64,000 nt of DNA from Geovibrio ferrireducens. Its GTDB lineage: Bacteria > Chrysiogenota > Deferribacteres > Deferribacterales > Geovibrionaceae. The translations under genes and the position numbers were made by a program. The notes under the pieces are model-generated. The model did not search any database and was not told the origin of the DNA. It saw nothing but the letters and a program-made list of their open reading frames with translations. Location: NCBI RefSeq assembly GCF_026226615.1, contig NZ_JAJAPB010000002.1:310001-374000 (forward strand), written 5' to 3'. This document shows, piece by piece, positions 36,281-45,669 of the stretch; positions within the stretch are counted from its first letter, which is position 1, and each line of letters begins with the position of its first letter.

Positions 36281-36292
36281 AGCTGCCTCTCC

Positions 36293-36952
36293 TTATTTAT
36301 TCCATCTGAATATTATGTGCGGGCGGAAAGGATATTTCAGCGGCACGGCAAAAACATGAATCAGCCTTGTGAACGGCAGAGCCGCAATAATCAGGAACAT
36401 GTTAAGAACATGGAGCCTGACGACAAGGGGCAGAGCGGTTATCACATCCCCCTGCGGGCTGAATTTCAGCACGGAGAGAACATAAACAGAGGCGTTCGAG
36501 GCATACCAGTTGATGCCCCATTTGTGAAATGCCGAAATATAAAGCCCGCTGAGCACCTGAAAAACAAGGAGTACAAGCACAAGCCAGTCTCCCGCCTGAG
36601 TCTGGGAGAGTGCGTATCTGTCCGAAAGTTTCCTCAGAATCAGCGCGCCAAGCCCGAAAAGGCAGAGAAGACCCGCCGAAAAGGCAAGGGTTTCAAGGGC
36701 TGCGAGCACCCCCAGATTTCCAGTGAGCCTCAGCACAAAAGACGGCGCAATAATTCCGATCACGTGTCCGGTGAGGACAATGATTATTCCGTAATGCCAC
36801 GGAACAGAGCCCCACAGCTTTCTGTTTTCCAGAAACCCGCCTGCGCGGGTGCTTATTCTGTACCTGTTGTTCCCGTAAGCAGTCACTGTACCGAAAACAG
36901 CAGCGGCCAGAGCAATATATGGGAATATATTAAAGAATGTGTTCCAGTTCAT
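36293..36952 (-). CDS. narI: Respiratory nitrate reductase gamma subunit, cytochrome b
   Basis: Membrane diheme cytochrome b that oxidises quinol and passes electrons to NarH. ~220 residues with five hydrophobic helices. Likely heme ligands are the His residues in HYGIIIVLTGHVIG and those in RLHVLNMF...TRLIHVF, spaced as in the family. The ATG follows GGGAGGGG and overlaps the end of narJ by 23 bases; an earlier in-frame start lacks a ribosome-binding site. Confidence 0.95.
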   Translation of the reverse strand: MNWNTFFNIFPYIALAAAVFGTVTAYGNNRYRISTRAGGFLENRKLWGSVPWHYGIIIVLTGHVIGIIAPSFVLRLTGNLGVLAALETLAFSAGLLCLFGLGALILRKLSDRYALSQTQAGDWLVLVLLVFQVLSGLYISAFHKWGINWYASNASVYVLSVLKFSPQGDVITALPLVVRLHVLNMFLIIAALPFTRLIHVFAVPLKYPFRPHIIFRWNK

Positions 36953-37457
36953 CTTCCCCTCCCTTGAGGCATTCATCAGCAAATTTCTGCAAAGAGCGGT
37001 AAATCAGCCCGTAGGCGCTTTTTTCAACAGCAGATGCGGAGGCGATGCATTCCGCCGCGCGGGAGACCGCCTCTGTCAGCTCCGTACATTCCCTTTCTCC
37101 CCTGAAACTTATAAATTCCAGCAAAATCGGGATGTAATCCGGCAGTTCGCCCTGTGTCCGTTCAAAACCGGCAGAGGCGTATTTACCCGCCAGTTCCGCC
37201 ATAAAGCCCGCCCGCCTTCTTTCATCGCTGAAAAGGTGAAAGGCGGCATAGGGCGCTGTGTCCTTTCCGAAATCGAAAATCCTTGTAAACTCCTCCTGAA
37301 GTGCGCCTGTATCCGGCGGTATAAGGGCGAAGCACCCTTCCGCCAGCCCTGCGTATTCCAGTCTGCGGCAGTGTTCCCTCACAGCGGACAGGTCAGACGG
37401 ATAATCCGTCAGTACGGAGAAGGATTTAAATATATTTTCAGCGCTTGTTTTTTCCAT
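36930..37457 (-). CDS. narJ: Nitrate reductase assembly chaperone NarJ
   Basis: 175-residue, soluble, helical protein of the NarJ/TorD/DmsD family, needed to insert the molybdenum cofactor into NarG before membrane attachment. Family features seen are the SVLTDYPSDLSAVREH start, the LQEEFTRIFDFGKDTAPYA segment and the acidic C terminus. Length and position between narH and narI are standard. It overlaps narH by 20 bases. Confidence 0.92.
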   Translation of the reverse strand: MEKTSAENIFKSFSVLTDYPSDLSAVREHCRRLEYAGLAEGCFALIPPDTGALQEEFTRIFDFGKDTAPYAAFHLFSDERRRAGFMAELAGKYASAGFERTQGELPDYIPILLEFISFRGERECTELTEAVSRAAECIASASAVEKSAYGLIYRSLQKFADECLKGGEDELEHIL

Positions 37458-38862
37458 GGTTCAAAAACCCCTCTGCACCCTGCATTTCGTATGAGCAGCC
37501 GTTCTCCCTGCGGGACTTGGGTATCACGAATCTTCCTGCAAAATTGGTAAGGGACGTAAGCCTGTAAGCCTTTTCGAGATCCTGCCCGTTCCAGCCGGAA
37601 AGAGACACGCCCTTTTCCATAAGCTCATTGTCATCAAGCCCCTTGCCGCGCATGTAACTCCTTATGCCCAGCAGTTTTTTCAGCGTATCCTCCACAGCAG
37701 CCTCGTTGCCTGCGGTGAACACCGAAGCCAGATACTTAACCGGAATGCGGAAGTTTTCCATTGTCATATCCGTTTCCGCCTTGCGCAGAACAGGCGACAG
37801 GGAAGGAACATAAAACACCATGGGGAATGTCCTGAACTCCGGGTGGAGCGGCAGGGCAAGTCCGAACTCCTTCACGAAGGCATACACAGGGGAATTTTCC
37901 GCCGCCTGAATCCAGTCCGGTTCTATGCCCGCCTTTTTCGCGTTCTTTCTGACCTCCGGATCGGAAGGGTCGAGGATACAGCTTCTCAGAGCATCAACAA
38001 GGCTTTCCTCCGGCGCGTCCAGAACCTGAATGAGCCTGTCGTAATCGTAAAGGAGAACTCCCGTGTAGCGGATGCGCCCTACGCATGAATGAGCGCAGGC
38101 GGAGGGTTCGCCGTTTTCGCTTTTCGGATAGCAGAAGATGCACTTCTCCGACTTGCCCCTGTCCCAGTTGTAATAGATTTTTTTGTAGGGGCATGCGCTG
38201 ACACAGTATCGCCACGCACGGCATTTTTCCTGATCGTTCAGGACTATGCCGTCCTCCCCCCGCTTATAGATCGAGCCGGAGGGGCAGGCAGCCGCGCACG
38301 CCGGATTGAGGCAGTGGTTGCACAGACGGGGAAGGTACATCATAAAAATTTTCTCAAACTCGCCGAAAAGCGCCCTGTCCTCATCTGTGAGGTTGGGGTC
38401 ATTCGCCGCGTATTTCTTTGAACCGCCGAGGTCATCGTCCCAGTTGGGGCCTGCCTCAATATTCATGCTTTCGCCCGTTACGCGGGATTTGGCTCTGGCT
38501 ATGGGCTGGTTAGCACTTTCCGGAGCGTCCATGAGATTGGCGTAGTCATATGTGAAAGGCTCGTAGTAATCTTTCATCACTGGCTGGTCGGGATTATGAA
38601 AAATACGTGAGAGTATTCCCCATTTGGAGCCCGCCCTGAGCACGGGGGAGCCGTCCTTTATCTCCCAGCCGCCGCGGAATTTTGCCTGATCCTCCCAGTT
38701 TTTCGGGTAGCCGGTGCCGGGACGTGTCTCAACATTGTTCCACCACATGTATTCCGTCCCTTTTCTGTTTGTCCAAAGGTTCTTGCAGGTGACGGAGCAG
38801 GTGTGGCAGCCTATGCATTTATCAAGATGAAGAACCATCGAAAGTTGCGCCCTGACATCCAT
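37438..38862 (-). CDS. narH: Respiratory nitrate reductase beta subunit
   Basis: Iron-sulfur subunit linking NarI hemes to NarG. 474 residues with four cysteine groups: CIGCHTCSVTC near the N terminus, CNHCLNPACAAACP, CRAWRYCVSACP (Trp in place of one Cys, which gives the family's [3Fe-4S] cluster), and CIFC with ACAHSC. The W substitution and the GTEYMWWNNVETRPG insert are diagnostic for NarH. Two bases separate it from narG. Confidence 0.97.
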   Translation of the reverse strand: MDVRAQLSMVLHLDKCIGCHTCSVTCKNLWTNRKGTEYMWWNNVETRPGTGYPKNWEDQAKFRGGWEIKDGSPVLRAGSKWGILSRIFHNPDQPVMKDYYEPFTYDYANLMDAPESANQPIARAKSRVTGESMNIEAGPNWDDDLGGSKKYAANDPNLTDEDRALFGEFEKIFMMYLPRLCNHCLNPACAAACPSGSIYKRGEDGIVLNDQEKCRAWRYCVSACPYKKIYYNWDRGKSEKCIFCYPKSENGEPSACAHSCVGRIRYTGVLLYDYDRLIQVLDAPEESLVDALRSCILDPSDPEVRKNAKKAGIEPDWIQAAENSPVYAFVKEFGLALPLHPEFRTFPMVFYVPSLSPVLRKAETDMTMENFRIPVKYLASVFTAGNEAAVEDTLKKLLGIRSYMRGKGLDDNELMEKGVSLSGWNGQDLEKAYRLTSLTNFAGRFVIPKSRRENGCSYEMQGAEGFLNHGKNKR

Positions 38863-38864
38863 AA

Positions 38865-41800
38865 TCAGTACCTCACTTCATTAAGTTTTCTTATTTTCAC
38901 AAAGGTTTCCCTGTTTACACCTATGGGGCCCCAGTAGTTGAAATAGTATGTGAACTGCCCGTAGCCGCCCGCCATGAGGGTGGGTTTGAGCCGCACACGG
39001 GAGAGGCTGTTGTGCACGCCGCCCCTTTTGCCTGTTGACGGGCTCAAGGGGACATCTATGGTGCGTTCCGGCGCATGGTACATCAGGCACATTCCCTCAG
39101 GTATGCGCACACTGACCACTGCCCTGCACACCACATTTCCGTTTCTGTTGCTCATCTCCAGCCAGTCGTTGTCGGTTATGCCCGCTTTTTCCGCGTCCTT
39201 CTCACTGAGCCATACGCACTGGCCTCCCCTTGAGAGGGTGAGCATCCTTTCATTGTCAAAGTATGTGCTGTGAATGTTCCATTTTCCGTGAGGGGTGAGG
39301 AGGTTGAGCACAAGCCCGTCTCCGCCCTCCGTTTCGCCCAGCATTTCCATATCCAGCTCAGGCTTGTAAACCGGAAGGTTTTCCCCCGCCTGAATGTACA
39401 TTTCATGATCCAGATAAAACTGCTGCCTGCCCGTGAGGGTGCGCCACGGCACAAGATCCTCAACATTGAGCGTGTACGGGGCGTAGGTTCTCCCCTTTTC
39501 TATCTTGCCGCTCCAGCAGGGGGAGTTGATTATCCTGCGGGGCTGGCGGGTTATCTCGTCAAATGAAACCGAGTACTGCTCATACCCCTCAACAAGATGC
39601 GCAAGCGGCCTGCCTGTCTTGGCTTCAAGATCCCGGAACGCTTTCAGTGAAACCTGCCCGTTCCCCTCCGGCGCAAGGCGGAGAATTGCGGAAGAGGCTT
39701 TCAGCGCTGTTGACACATCAGCCATCTCCTCACCTTCCATATATCTTGAACCGTTGATCTTTTTCAGGTCGTCATATTCCTCTCTGCTGTTCCAGCTAAC
39801 GCCGTGGGCGCCTATGCCGTTTTCCCTTATGCTTTTGCCGAGGGTTATGTATTTTTCGTGTATTTTTCTGTAATCACGCTCCACAAAGGTAAGCTTGGGC
39901 ATGGTTTTGCCGGGTATGGGGTCTTCGTGGCCGTATTTCCAGTCGGTTACATTTTCCTGAGCTATCTCGTCCGGGGAATCGTGGGCAAGGGGGGTCGCCA
40001 CAAGGTCGTAAACCGGCTTCGGGAAATGCGCCGATGCCGTTTCGGAAAATTTTTCGGCTATGCGGCGGAAGATCTCCCAGTCGCCTGCGGATTCCCAAAG
40101 GGGCGCAACAGCCTCTGTCAGCGGGTGCACAAAGGTATGCATGTCGCTGGTGTTGAGGTCGTTCTTCTCATACCATGTAGCGGCGGGAAGAATTATGTCC
40201 GAATAAACGGCGGAGGTATCCATGCGGAAGTTGAGATCCACTATGAGATCGACCTTTCCTTCCGCCCCCTTTGCTCCTTTTATGTTCTCGAATCCGAAGC
40301 CTGTCTCCTCCGCGTGGACTGAGTGATCCGTGCCGAGAACATGCTTAAGGAAGTATTCATGCCCTTTTGCGCTGGATGATATGGCGTTTCCGCGCCAGAT
40401 GTACCACACGCGGGGAAAGTTCTCAGGATTGTCCGGTTCCTCTACAGCGAACCTCATCTCCCCTTTTTTCAGTTTTGAGGCGGTTATCTTCATGGCTTTT
40501 GTCTTGTCTCCGTCAGCCTCGCGGAGAACCTCCTCTGCTGCGTCTATGGAGCTTCCGCAGAACTGCGGGTAGAAAGGCAGCCAGCCCAGCCGGACAGCTT
40601 TTGCATTGAAATCCGCGGAGTGCTGTTCTTTGAATTTCTCCTTATCAGGCACTGCGAAGTAGTCGAATACCGAGCCCTCATACCTGAACTGATCCGAGTG
40701 GATGTACCAGAAAGACGGAGCGTTCTGGAGCCTCGGAGGCTTGCACCAGTCTCCTGCCATGGCAAGGGCGGACCATGAGGAGAGCATCGCCACTTTCTCC
40801 TGCCCGACATAGTGCGCAAGTCCGCCGCCGTTTACCCCGACGGAACCTGTAAGCATAAGTGCCATTATCGCTGCTCTGTACGAAAGGTCTGAATGATACC
40901 ATTGATTTACGCCCGCTCCGATTATAATCATGGAACGGCCGCCCGTCTTCTCAGCGTTTTCGGCGAACTCACGGGCAACCTTAATAACCGTCTCCGGCTC
41001 TATGCCTGTGAACTGCTGCTGCCATGCGGGGGTGTACGGGGCGTTTTCGTAATAGTTTTCCCCCGCGCCGAGGCTGGCACGGAGTATGTCAAAAACGGTG
41101 GCTACATATACATCACCGTGAACGGTTTTTATCCTTTTCGCTCCCGCTTTTCTTTTAACCGGGGTGTATTCACCCTCCGCGCCGTAGCCGTCCGTGCAGA
41201 GTTCAACCTCGGCATCACTGAAGGTGAGCACGGGCGAACGCTCCGCCCCCTCTATCCCGTCTGTGCTTTCGAGATTCCATTTCCCCTTTTCCTTTGCCCA
41301 TCTGTAGCCTATGGTTCCCTTGGGGGAGTAGAGCGCCCCTGTGGACTCATCCATGAGGAGCATTTTCCACGCCGCGTTCTCCTCGCCCGCAAATGCGTCA
41401 ATGTCCGAGGCGCGGAGATACCTGCCCGCCTTAAAGCCGTCTTTGGTCTCCTCAAGCCTCACGAGGAAAGGAAGGTCGGTGTATTTCTTCACATACTCCG
41501 TGAAGTACGGCGTGTCCTTTTTATTGTAAAACTCATTTATTATCACGTTGTTGACAGCAAGCCAGAATGCTGCGTCCTGCCCTTTTTTTAAAGGAACCCA
41601 GAGATCCGCATGCTTAACCGCCTGACTGTAGTCCGGAGAAAGCACCACAACCTTTGTTCCCTTATATCTTGATTCCGCAAGGAAGTGGGCATCGGGCGTT
41701 CTCGTCATGCTGACGTTGGAGCCCATGAGCACAGTGTACATGGAGTTGTACCAGTCGGCACTTTCACACACGTCAGTCTGCTCGCCCCATATCTGCGGTG

Positions 41801-42446
41801 AGGCCACAGGGAGGTCGCAGTACCAGTCATAAAAGCTGAGGCATGAACCGCCTATGAGCTGCAGAAATCTTGCGCCCGCCGCATAGCTCACCTGAGACAT
41901 GGCAGGGATCGGGGAGAACCCTGTTATCCTGTCCGGGCCGTATTTTTTGACAGTGTAAACTGTTGATGCGGCAATGATGTCAAGAACAGTGTCCCAGTCT
42001 GTGCGCCTTAAGCCGCCCTTTCCTCTTGCCTGCTGAAAGGATTTTCTCGCCGCCTCGTCCGTCATTATGGATTCCCACGCGGCGACAGGATCTGCGAAGC
42101 GTTTTCTGGCGTTAAGCCACAGGTCAAGGAGCCTCCCCCGCACATAGGGGTATTTCACCCTCAGCGGGCTGTAGAGATACCATGAGAATGATGCTCCCCT
42201 CGCGCAGCCTCTTGGCTCATAGTTGGGGATTTCGTGATCAAGCTGCGGGTAGTCCACCGCCTGGAGCTCATTGGTGACAATGCCGTTTTTAACGTAAATA
42301 TTCCAGCTGCAGCTTCCTGTGCAGTTCACACCGTGGGTGCTTCTCACCACCTTGTCATAGGTGCTGCGCACACGGTAAAAATCCTCGCCCGCCCTTTCCG
42401 CGGGTTTATGTATATCCTTCATATGGTCAGTTTTTTTCACTGTCAT
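38865..42446 (-). CDS. narG: Respiratory nitrate reductase alpha subunit
   Basis: Molybdopterin catalytic subunit reducing nitrate to nitrite. 1193 residues, close to the E. coli protein. The FS0 [4Fe-4S] ligands follow the NarG pattern of one His and three Cys: H38, C42, C46 (HGVNCTGSCSW) and C81 (CARGASFSWYLYSPLRVKYP). The segment ESADWYN lies in the molybdenum-ligand region, and the RTPDAHF signature is present. There is no twin-arginine signal at the extreme N terminus, consistent with a cytoplasm-facing enzyme. GGAGGCAGGG precedes the ATG, which overlaps the cytochrome gene by four bases. Confidence 0.98.
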   Translation of the reverse strand: MTVKKTDHMKDIHKPAERAGEDFYRVRSTYDKVVRSTHGVNCTGSCSWNIYVKNGIVTNELQAVDYPQLDHEIPNYEPRGCARGASFSWYLYSPLRVKYPYVRGRLLDLWLNARKRFADPVAAWESIMTDEAARKSFQQARGKGGLRRTDWDTVLDIIAASTVYTVKKYGPDRITGFSPIPAMSQVSYAAGARFLQLIGGSCLSFYDWYCDLPVASPQIWGEQTDVCESADWYNSMYTVLMGSNVSMTRTPDAHFLAESRYKGTKVVVLSPDYSQAVKHADLWVPLKKGQDAAFWLAVNNVIINEFYNKKDTPYFTEYVKKYTDLPFLVRLEETKDGFKAGRYLRASDIDAFAGEENAAWKMLLMDESTGALYSPKGTIGYRWAKEKGKWNLESTDGIEGAERSPVLTFSDAEVELCTDGYGAEGEYTPVKRKAGAKRIKTVHGDVYVATVFDILRASLGAGENYYENAPYTPAWQQQFTGIEPETVIKVAREFAENAEKTGGRSMIIIGAGVNQWYHSDLSYRAAIMALMLTGSVGVNGGGLAHYVGQEKVAMLSSWSALAMAGDWCKPPRLQNAPSFWYIHSDQFRYEGSVFDYFAVPDKEKFKEQHSADFNAKAVRLGWLPFYPQFCGSSIDAAEEVLREADGDKTKAMKITASKLKKGEMRFAVEEPDNPENFPRVWYIWRGNAISSSAKGHEYFLKHVLGTDHSVHAEETGFGFENIKGAKGAEGKVDLIVDLNFRMDTSAVYSDIILPAATWYEKNDLNTSDMHTFVHPLTEAVAPLWESAGDWEIFRRIAEKFSETASAHFPKPVYDLVATPLAHDSPDEIAQENVTDWKYGHEDPIPGKTMPKLTFVERDYRKIHEKYITLGKSIRENGIGAHGVSWNSREEYDDLKKINGSRYMEGEEMADVSTALKASSAILRLAPEGNGQVSLKAFRDLEAKTGRPLAHLVEGYEQYSVSFDEITRQPRRIINSPCWSGKIEKGRTYAPYTLNVEDLVPWRTLTGRQQFYLDHEMYIQAGENLPVYKPELDMEMLGETEGGDGLVLNLLTPHGKWNIHSTYFDNERMLTLSRGGQCVWLSEKDAEKAGITDNDWLEMSNRNGNVVCRAVVSVRIPEGMCLMYHAPERTIDVPLSPSTGKRGGVHNSLSRVRLKPTLMAGGYGQFTYYFNYWGPIGVNRETFVKIRKLNEVRY

Positions 42447-42865
42447 TCCCTGCCTCCTCTGCGGCGGAACACAAACCGCAAAAATAGCGTCAGCACAGCT
42501 GCCAGAACTGCGCCCGCGGCAATATGATTAATACCGAACAGCTTTCCGCCTCCGAAATCCCTGAGCAGCTCCTCAATATCCCCGTCAGTGAGGGGTCTTG
42601 CGGCATAGGCCGCCGCCATAACCTCAATGGGGATATTCTTCAGAAAATCAGCCGCTCCCTCTGCGCCGAAATCCTCTGCAAACCCGCTTATATCGGATGC
42701 CAGATAGCCTCCCTCAAGCCCCATAGCCGAAACGGAATGACATGAAATACACGCAGGAGACCTGCCTGATGATTCAGTTAAGATACCCGCCTGAACAGGG
42801 GAAGGGGAAAAGGCCGTGAAAACCGCAATGAGTGCGGCGAGTAGAAAAATAACCTCGTTTTTCAT
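42443..42865 (-). CDS. Membrane-anchored monoheme cytochrome c at the head of the nar operon
   Basis: 140 residues: signal peptide (1-26, cleavage near VQAG), a single heme c site CISCH (39-43), and one C-terminal transmembrane helix (~110-132) followed by RRRGGRE. It is thus tethered to the inner membrane with the heme in the periplasm. A cytochrome c preceding narG recalls narC of Thermus and some deltaproteobacterial operons, but this one is shorter and single-heme. It may pass electrons between a periplasmic donor and NarI. The start codon is 25 bases downstream of the predicted transcription start. Confidence 0.85.
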   Translation of the reverse strand: MKNEVIFLLAALIAVFTAFSPSPVQAGILTESSGRSPACISCHSVSAMGLEGGYLASDISGFAEDFGAEGAADFLKNIPIEVMAAAYAARPLTDGDIEELLRDFGGGKLFGINHIAAGAVLAAVLTLFLRFVFRRRGGRE

Positions 42866-42874
42866 AAATCACAC

Positions 42875-42903
42875 CTTTAGAATTATGTTCTAAAGAAATA
42901 ATA
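42875..42903 (-). promoter_or_regulatory. nar promoter -10 box and overlapping inverted repeat
   Basis: The -10 TATTAT is at 42903-42898. CTTTAGAA-N5-TTCTAAAG (42875-42895) is a perfect inverted repeat across the predicted start site, and its downstream arm contains part of the AAAGGTG ribosome-binding site of the cytochrome gene. It could be a second operator or an RNA hairpin that hides the ribosome-binding site. The 10-base piece CCTTTAGAAT recurs at 42964-42973, on the other side of the FNR box. Confidence 0.5.
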
Positions 42904-42924
42904 TATTAGATTAGTATGAATAAA

Positions 42925-42938
42925 TTGATCTTGATCAA
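42925..42938 (-). promoter_or_regulatory. FNR/CRP-family binding site of the nar operon
   Basis: TTGAT-CTTG-ATCAA is an exact match to the FNR consensus TTGAT-N4-ATCAA. Its centre lies ~40 bases upstream of the start predicted from TATTAT, the class II activator position. Expression of the nar operon is therefore expected to be switched on by an oxygen- or NO-sensing FNR/DNR protein encoded elsewhere. Confidence 0.9.
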
Positions 42939-43055
42939 TTTTCCGGGTTATGCGGATTTTTATCCTTTAGAATCAACACTATCAAGAAATGTAAAGCTTG
43001 TGAAGGAAATCAAACATTGTTATCTGATAAATTTTGTCAACTGCGGTTGTCTAAA

Positions 43056-44639
43056 TTATATGAAAGCGGCGTTTATCAGCGTCTTCGTGTACTCATTCAC
43101 CGGGGATGACAAAACAGCCTCTGTCAGGCCTTCCTCAACCTTTTCGCCGTTTTTCATCACTATAACCCCGTGACAGAGTGAACGCACCAGATGCAGGTCG
43201 TGGCTGATGAAAATATATGACATATTATAGGTTTTCTGCAAACCTGCCAGAAGATCCATCACCTGAAACTGAACACTGCGGTCAAGGGATGAGGTAGGTT
43301 CATCAAAAATAACAAGCTTAGGGCGGAGTATCACCGCTCTGGCTATGGCTATCCTCTGGCGCTGACCGCCTGAAAACTCATGGGGATAGCGGTTCATCAC
43401 GTCAAAAGGCAGCCCGACATCCTCCAATGCTCTGCGGGCGGCCTGTTCCGTCTTCTCTCTGTCCTTTTCACCGTGGGCAGTGAGCCCTTCTGCCACTATC
43501 ATTCCCACGGTCATCCTTGGGTTAAGACTGCCGAACGGGTCCTGAAACACAGCCTGAATATGCCGCCTTCTGTTTCTCAGCGCATCCGGTTTAAGGGCGG
43601 AAAACTCCCCGTCCATAAACATAACCCTGCCGGAAGATGGTATAAGCCGCAAAACAGCCTTCATTATTGATGTTTTGCCTGAGCCGGACTCACCGACTAT
43701 GCCGAGGCTCTGCCCCTCTCTCACGCAGAAGGAGACAGACTTTACCGCAGCCACATCATTCTTTTTGCCGAATTTTGCCCTGCCCTTATAGGTTACGGAG
43801 AGATTTTCGGCGCTCAGCACAACGTCTCCCGCTGTTACGGGTTCACTGATTTTAACATCGCCCCTGCTCACCAGCTCCGCGGTGTATATGTGTTCGGGGC
43901 TGCGGAAAATTTTCTCAGTGCTCCCCACTTCCGCCACGTACCCGTCCTTGACCACCACAACTCTGTCCGCGTAGGCTCTCACCACGCCAAGGTCATGGGT
44001 AATCAGCAGAACGGACATGTTCAGCTTGGCCTTAAGCTCCGCCAGAAGGTCAAGAATCTGTTTCTGCACAGTCACATCAAGGGCGGTTGTGGGCTCATCC
44101 GCTATGAGCAGCTTGGGACTTGAGGCCAGAGCGGCGGCTATCATTATCCTCTGCCTTTCACCGCCGGAAAAGCAGTGCGGAAAGTCTCCCAGACGCTTTT
44201 CGGGGTTTCTTATGCCGACAAGGCTCAGAAGCTCCAGAGCACGCCGTGCGGAATCCGCCCTGTTCATCCCCTCCACCGCGGTGAGGCGCTCGGTTATCTG
44301 TTTTTCTATGTTATGCAGCGGGTTAAGGGAAACCATGGGCTCCTGAAAGATATAGCCTATCTCCCCGCCCCTCACCCTGCGGAGGGTGTTTTCATCCGCA
44401 TCGGTGAGTTCAAGCCCGTCAAAGACTACGCTTCCGTCTTCTATCACCGCTCCGGCATGCTTCATCAGCCCTGTTATGCTCTGAGCGCATACAGATTTCC
44501 CTGAGCCGGACTCACCTACCACAGCCAGTGTCTCACCCTGATTCATGTGAAAGCTGAAATTTTTTACAGCCTCCACCCTGCCCGCTTCCGTATTGAATGT
44601 TACTTTCAGATTTTTTATTTCAAGGAGTTTATCCGTCAT
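43056..44639 (-). CDS. yejF: Peptide ABC importer ATPase, two fused ATP-binding domains (YejF)
   Basis: 527 residues with two complete nucleotide-binding domains in one chain, as in YejF: Walker A VVGESGSGKSVCAQ and IVGESGSGKTSIMK, signatures FSGGERQRIMIAAAL and FSGGQRQRIAIARAV, Walker B LLIADEPTTALD and LVIFDEPTSSLD. It powers import of peptides by YejB/YejE. Last gene of the 16-gene unit, overlapping yejE by four bases. No hairpin terminator is obvious before the nar promoter region. Confidence 0.93.
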   Translation of the reverse strand: MTDKLLEIKNLKVTFNTEAGRVEAVKNFSFHMNQGETLAVVGESGSGKSVCAQSITGLMKHAGAVIEDGSVVFDGLELTDADENTLRRVRGGEIGYIFQEPMVSLNPLHNIEKQITERLTAVEGMNRADSARRALELLSLVGIRNPEKRLGDFPHCFSGGERQRIMIAAALASSPKLLIADEPTTALDVTVQKQILDLLAELKAKLNMSVLLITHDLGVVRAYADRVVVVKDGYVAEVGSTEKIFRSPEHIYTAELVSRGDVKISEPVTAGDVVLSAENLSVTYKGRAKFGKKNDVAAVKSVSFCVREGQSLGIVGESGSGKTSIMKAVLRLIPSSGRVMFMDGEFSALKPDALRNRRRHIQAVFQDPFGSLNPRMTVGMIVAEGLTAHGEKDREKTEQAARRALEDVGLPFDVMNRYPHEFSGGQRQRIAIARAVILRPKLVIFDEPTSSLDRSVQFQVMDLLAGLQKTYNMSYIFISHDLHLVRSLCHGVIVMKNGEKVEEGLTEAVLSSPVNEYTKTLINAAFI

Positions 44640-45667
44640 TTTCTGTTACCTGTGTATCTGGGATCGAGAGCGTCACGCATCCCCTCCCCTATGAAAACCA
44701 GCAGACTCAGCATAAGCGAAACCGTCACAAAAGCTGAAATACCAAGCCACGGGGCATGCAGATTCGACTTGCCCGCCGCAAGCAGTTCACCTATGGAAGG
44801 CGAACCCGGAGGCATGCCGAAACCTAGGAAATCAAGGGAGGTAAGAACACCTATGGAGCCGCTGAGTATGAACGGCAGGAATGTCATGGCGGCAACAAGG
44901 GCATTGGGGAGTATGTGGCGGAACATTATGACCGAGTCCCGCACGCCGAGAACACGCGCCGCCTGTACATATTCAAGCTCCCGCCCTTTGAGGAACTCAG
45001 CCCGCACCACGCCCACAAGGCTCATCCACCCGAAGACTGACATCAAGAGAAGCAGCCACCAGAACCCCGGCCTGATCATGCTGCTGGCAAGAATAAGCAG
45101 ATACAGCATGGGAATGCCCGACCATACCTCCATGAACCTCTGCCCCCAGAGATCCACTCTTCCGCCGTAGTACCCCTGCAAAGCGCCCACAAGCACGCCT
45201 ATTACGGATGTAACAAGCGTGAGCATGAACCCGAACAGTACGGAAAGCCGGAAACCGTAAAGAAGCCTCGCAAAAACATCCCTCCCCTGATCGTCAAGCC
45301 CCAGAGGGTTGGAAAGGGACGGCGGTGTCGGCGGCGGTGTGTCAGTGTCGTAATTTATGGTGTCGTAGCTGTAGCGTACCGGAGTCCAGACTGCCCAGCC
45401 GTTCTCCTCTATTGATTCCAGCATGAACGGATCACGGTAGTCCGCCTCGGTATCGAAAAAACCGCCGAACTCGCTCTCTGTATATGTGAACAGAACCGGA
45501 AAATACAGCTTTCCGTTGTATGACATTATAAGGGGCTTATCATTGGCTATTATCTCCGCGCAGAGGCTCATCAGAAACAGAAAGGAGAACATGATAAGCG
45601 AGTACCATGCCCGCCTGTTGTAGCAGAAACGCCTGAGCCTTCGTTCGGTAAGGGGCGAAATTCTCAT
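44636..45667 (-). CDS. yejE: Peptide ABC importer permease (YejE)
   Basis: 343-residue inner-membrane subunit. After a first membrane span comes a periplasmic insert of ~100 residues (the YejE-type SYNGKLYFPVLFTYTE region with FFDTEADYRDPF), then the BPD_transp core with the EAA-type loop EFLKGRELEYVQAARVLGV. Pairs with YejB. Two bases after yejB. Confidence 0.93.
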   Translation of the reverse strand: MRISPLTERRLRRFCYNRRAWYSLIMFSFLFLMSLCAEIIANDKPLIMSYNGKLYFPVLFTYTESEFGGFFDTEADYRDPFMLESIEENGWAVWTPVRYSYDTINYDTDTPPPTPPSLSNPLGLDDQGRDVFARLLYGFRLSVLFGFMLTLVTSVIGVLVGALQGYYGGRVDLWGQRFMEVWSGIPMLYLLILASSMIRPGFWWLLLLMSVFGWMSLVGVVRAEFLKGRELEYVQAARVLGVRDSVIMFRHILPNALVAAMTFLPFILSGSIGVLTSLDFLGFGMPPGSPSIGELLAAGKSNLHAPWLGISAFVTVSLMLSLLVFIGEGMRDALDPRYTGNRK

Positions 45668-45669
45668 TG

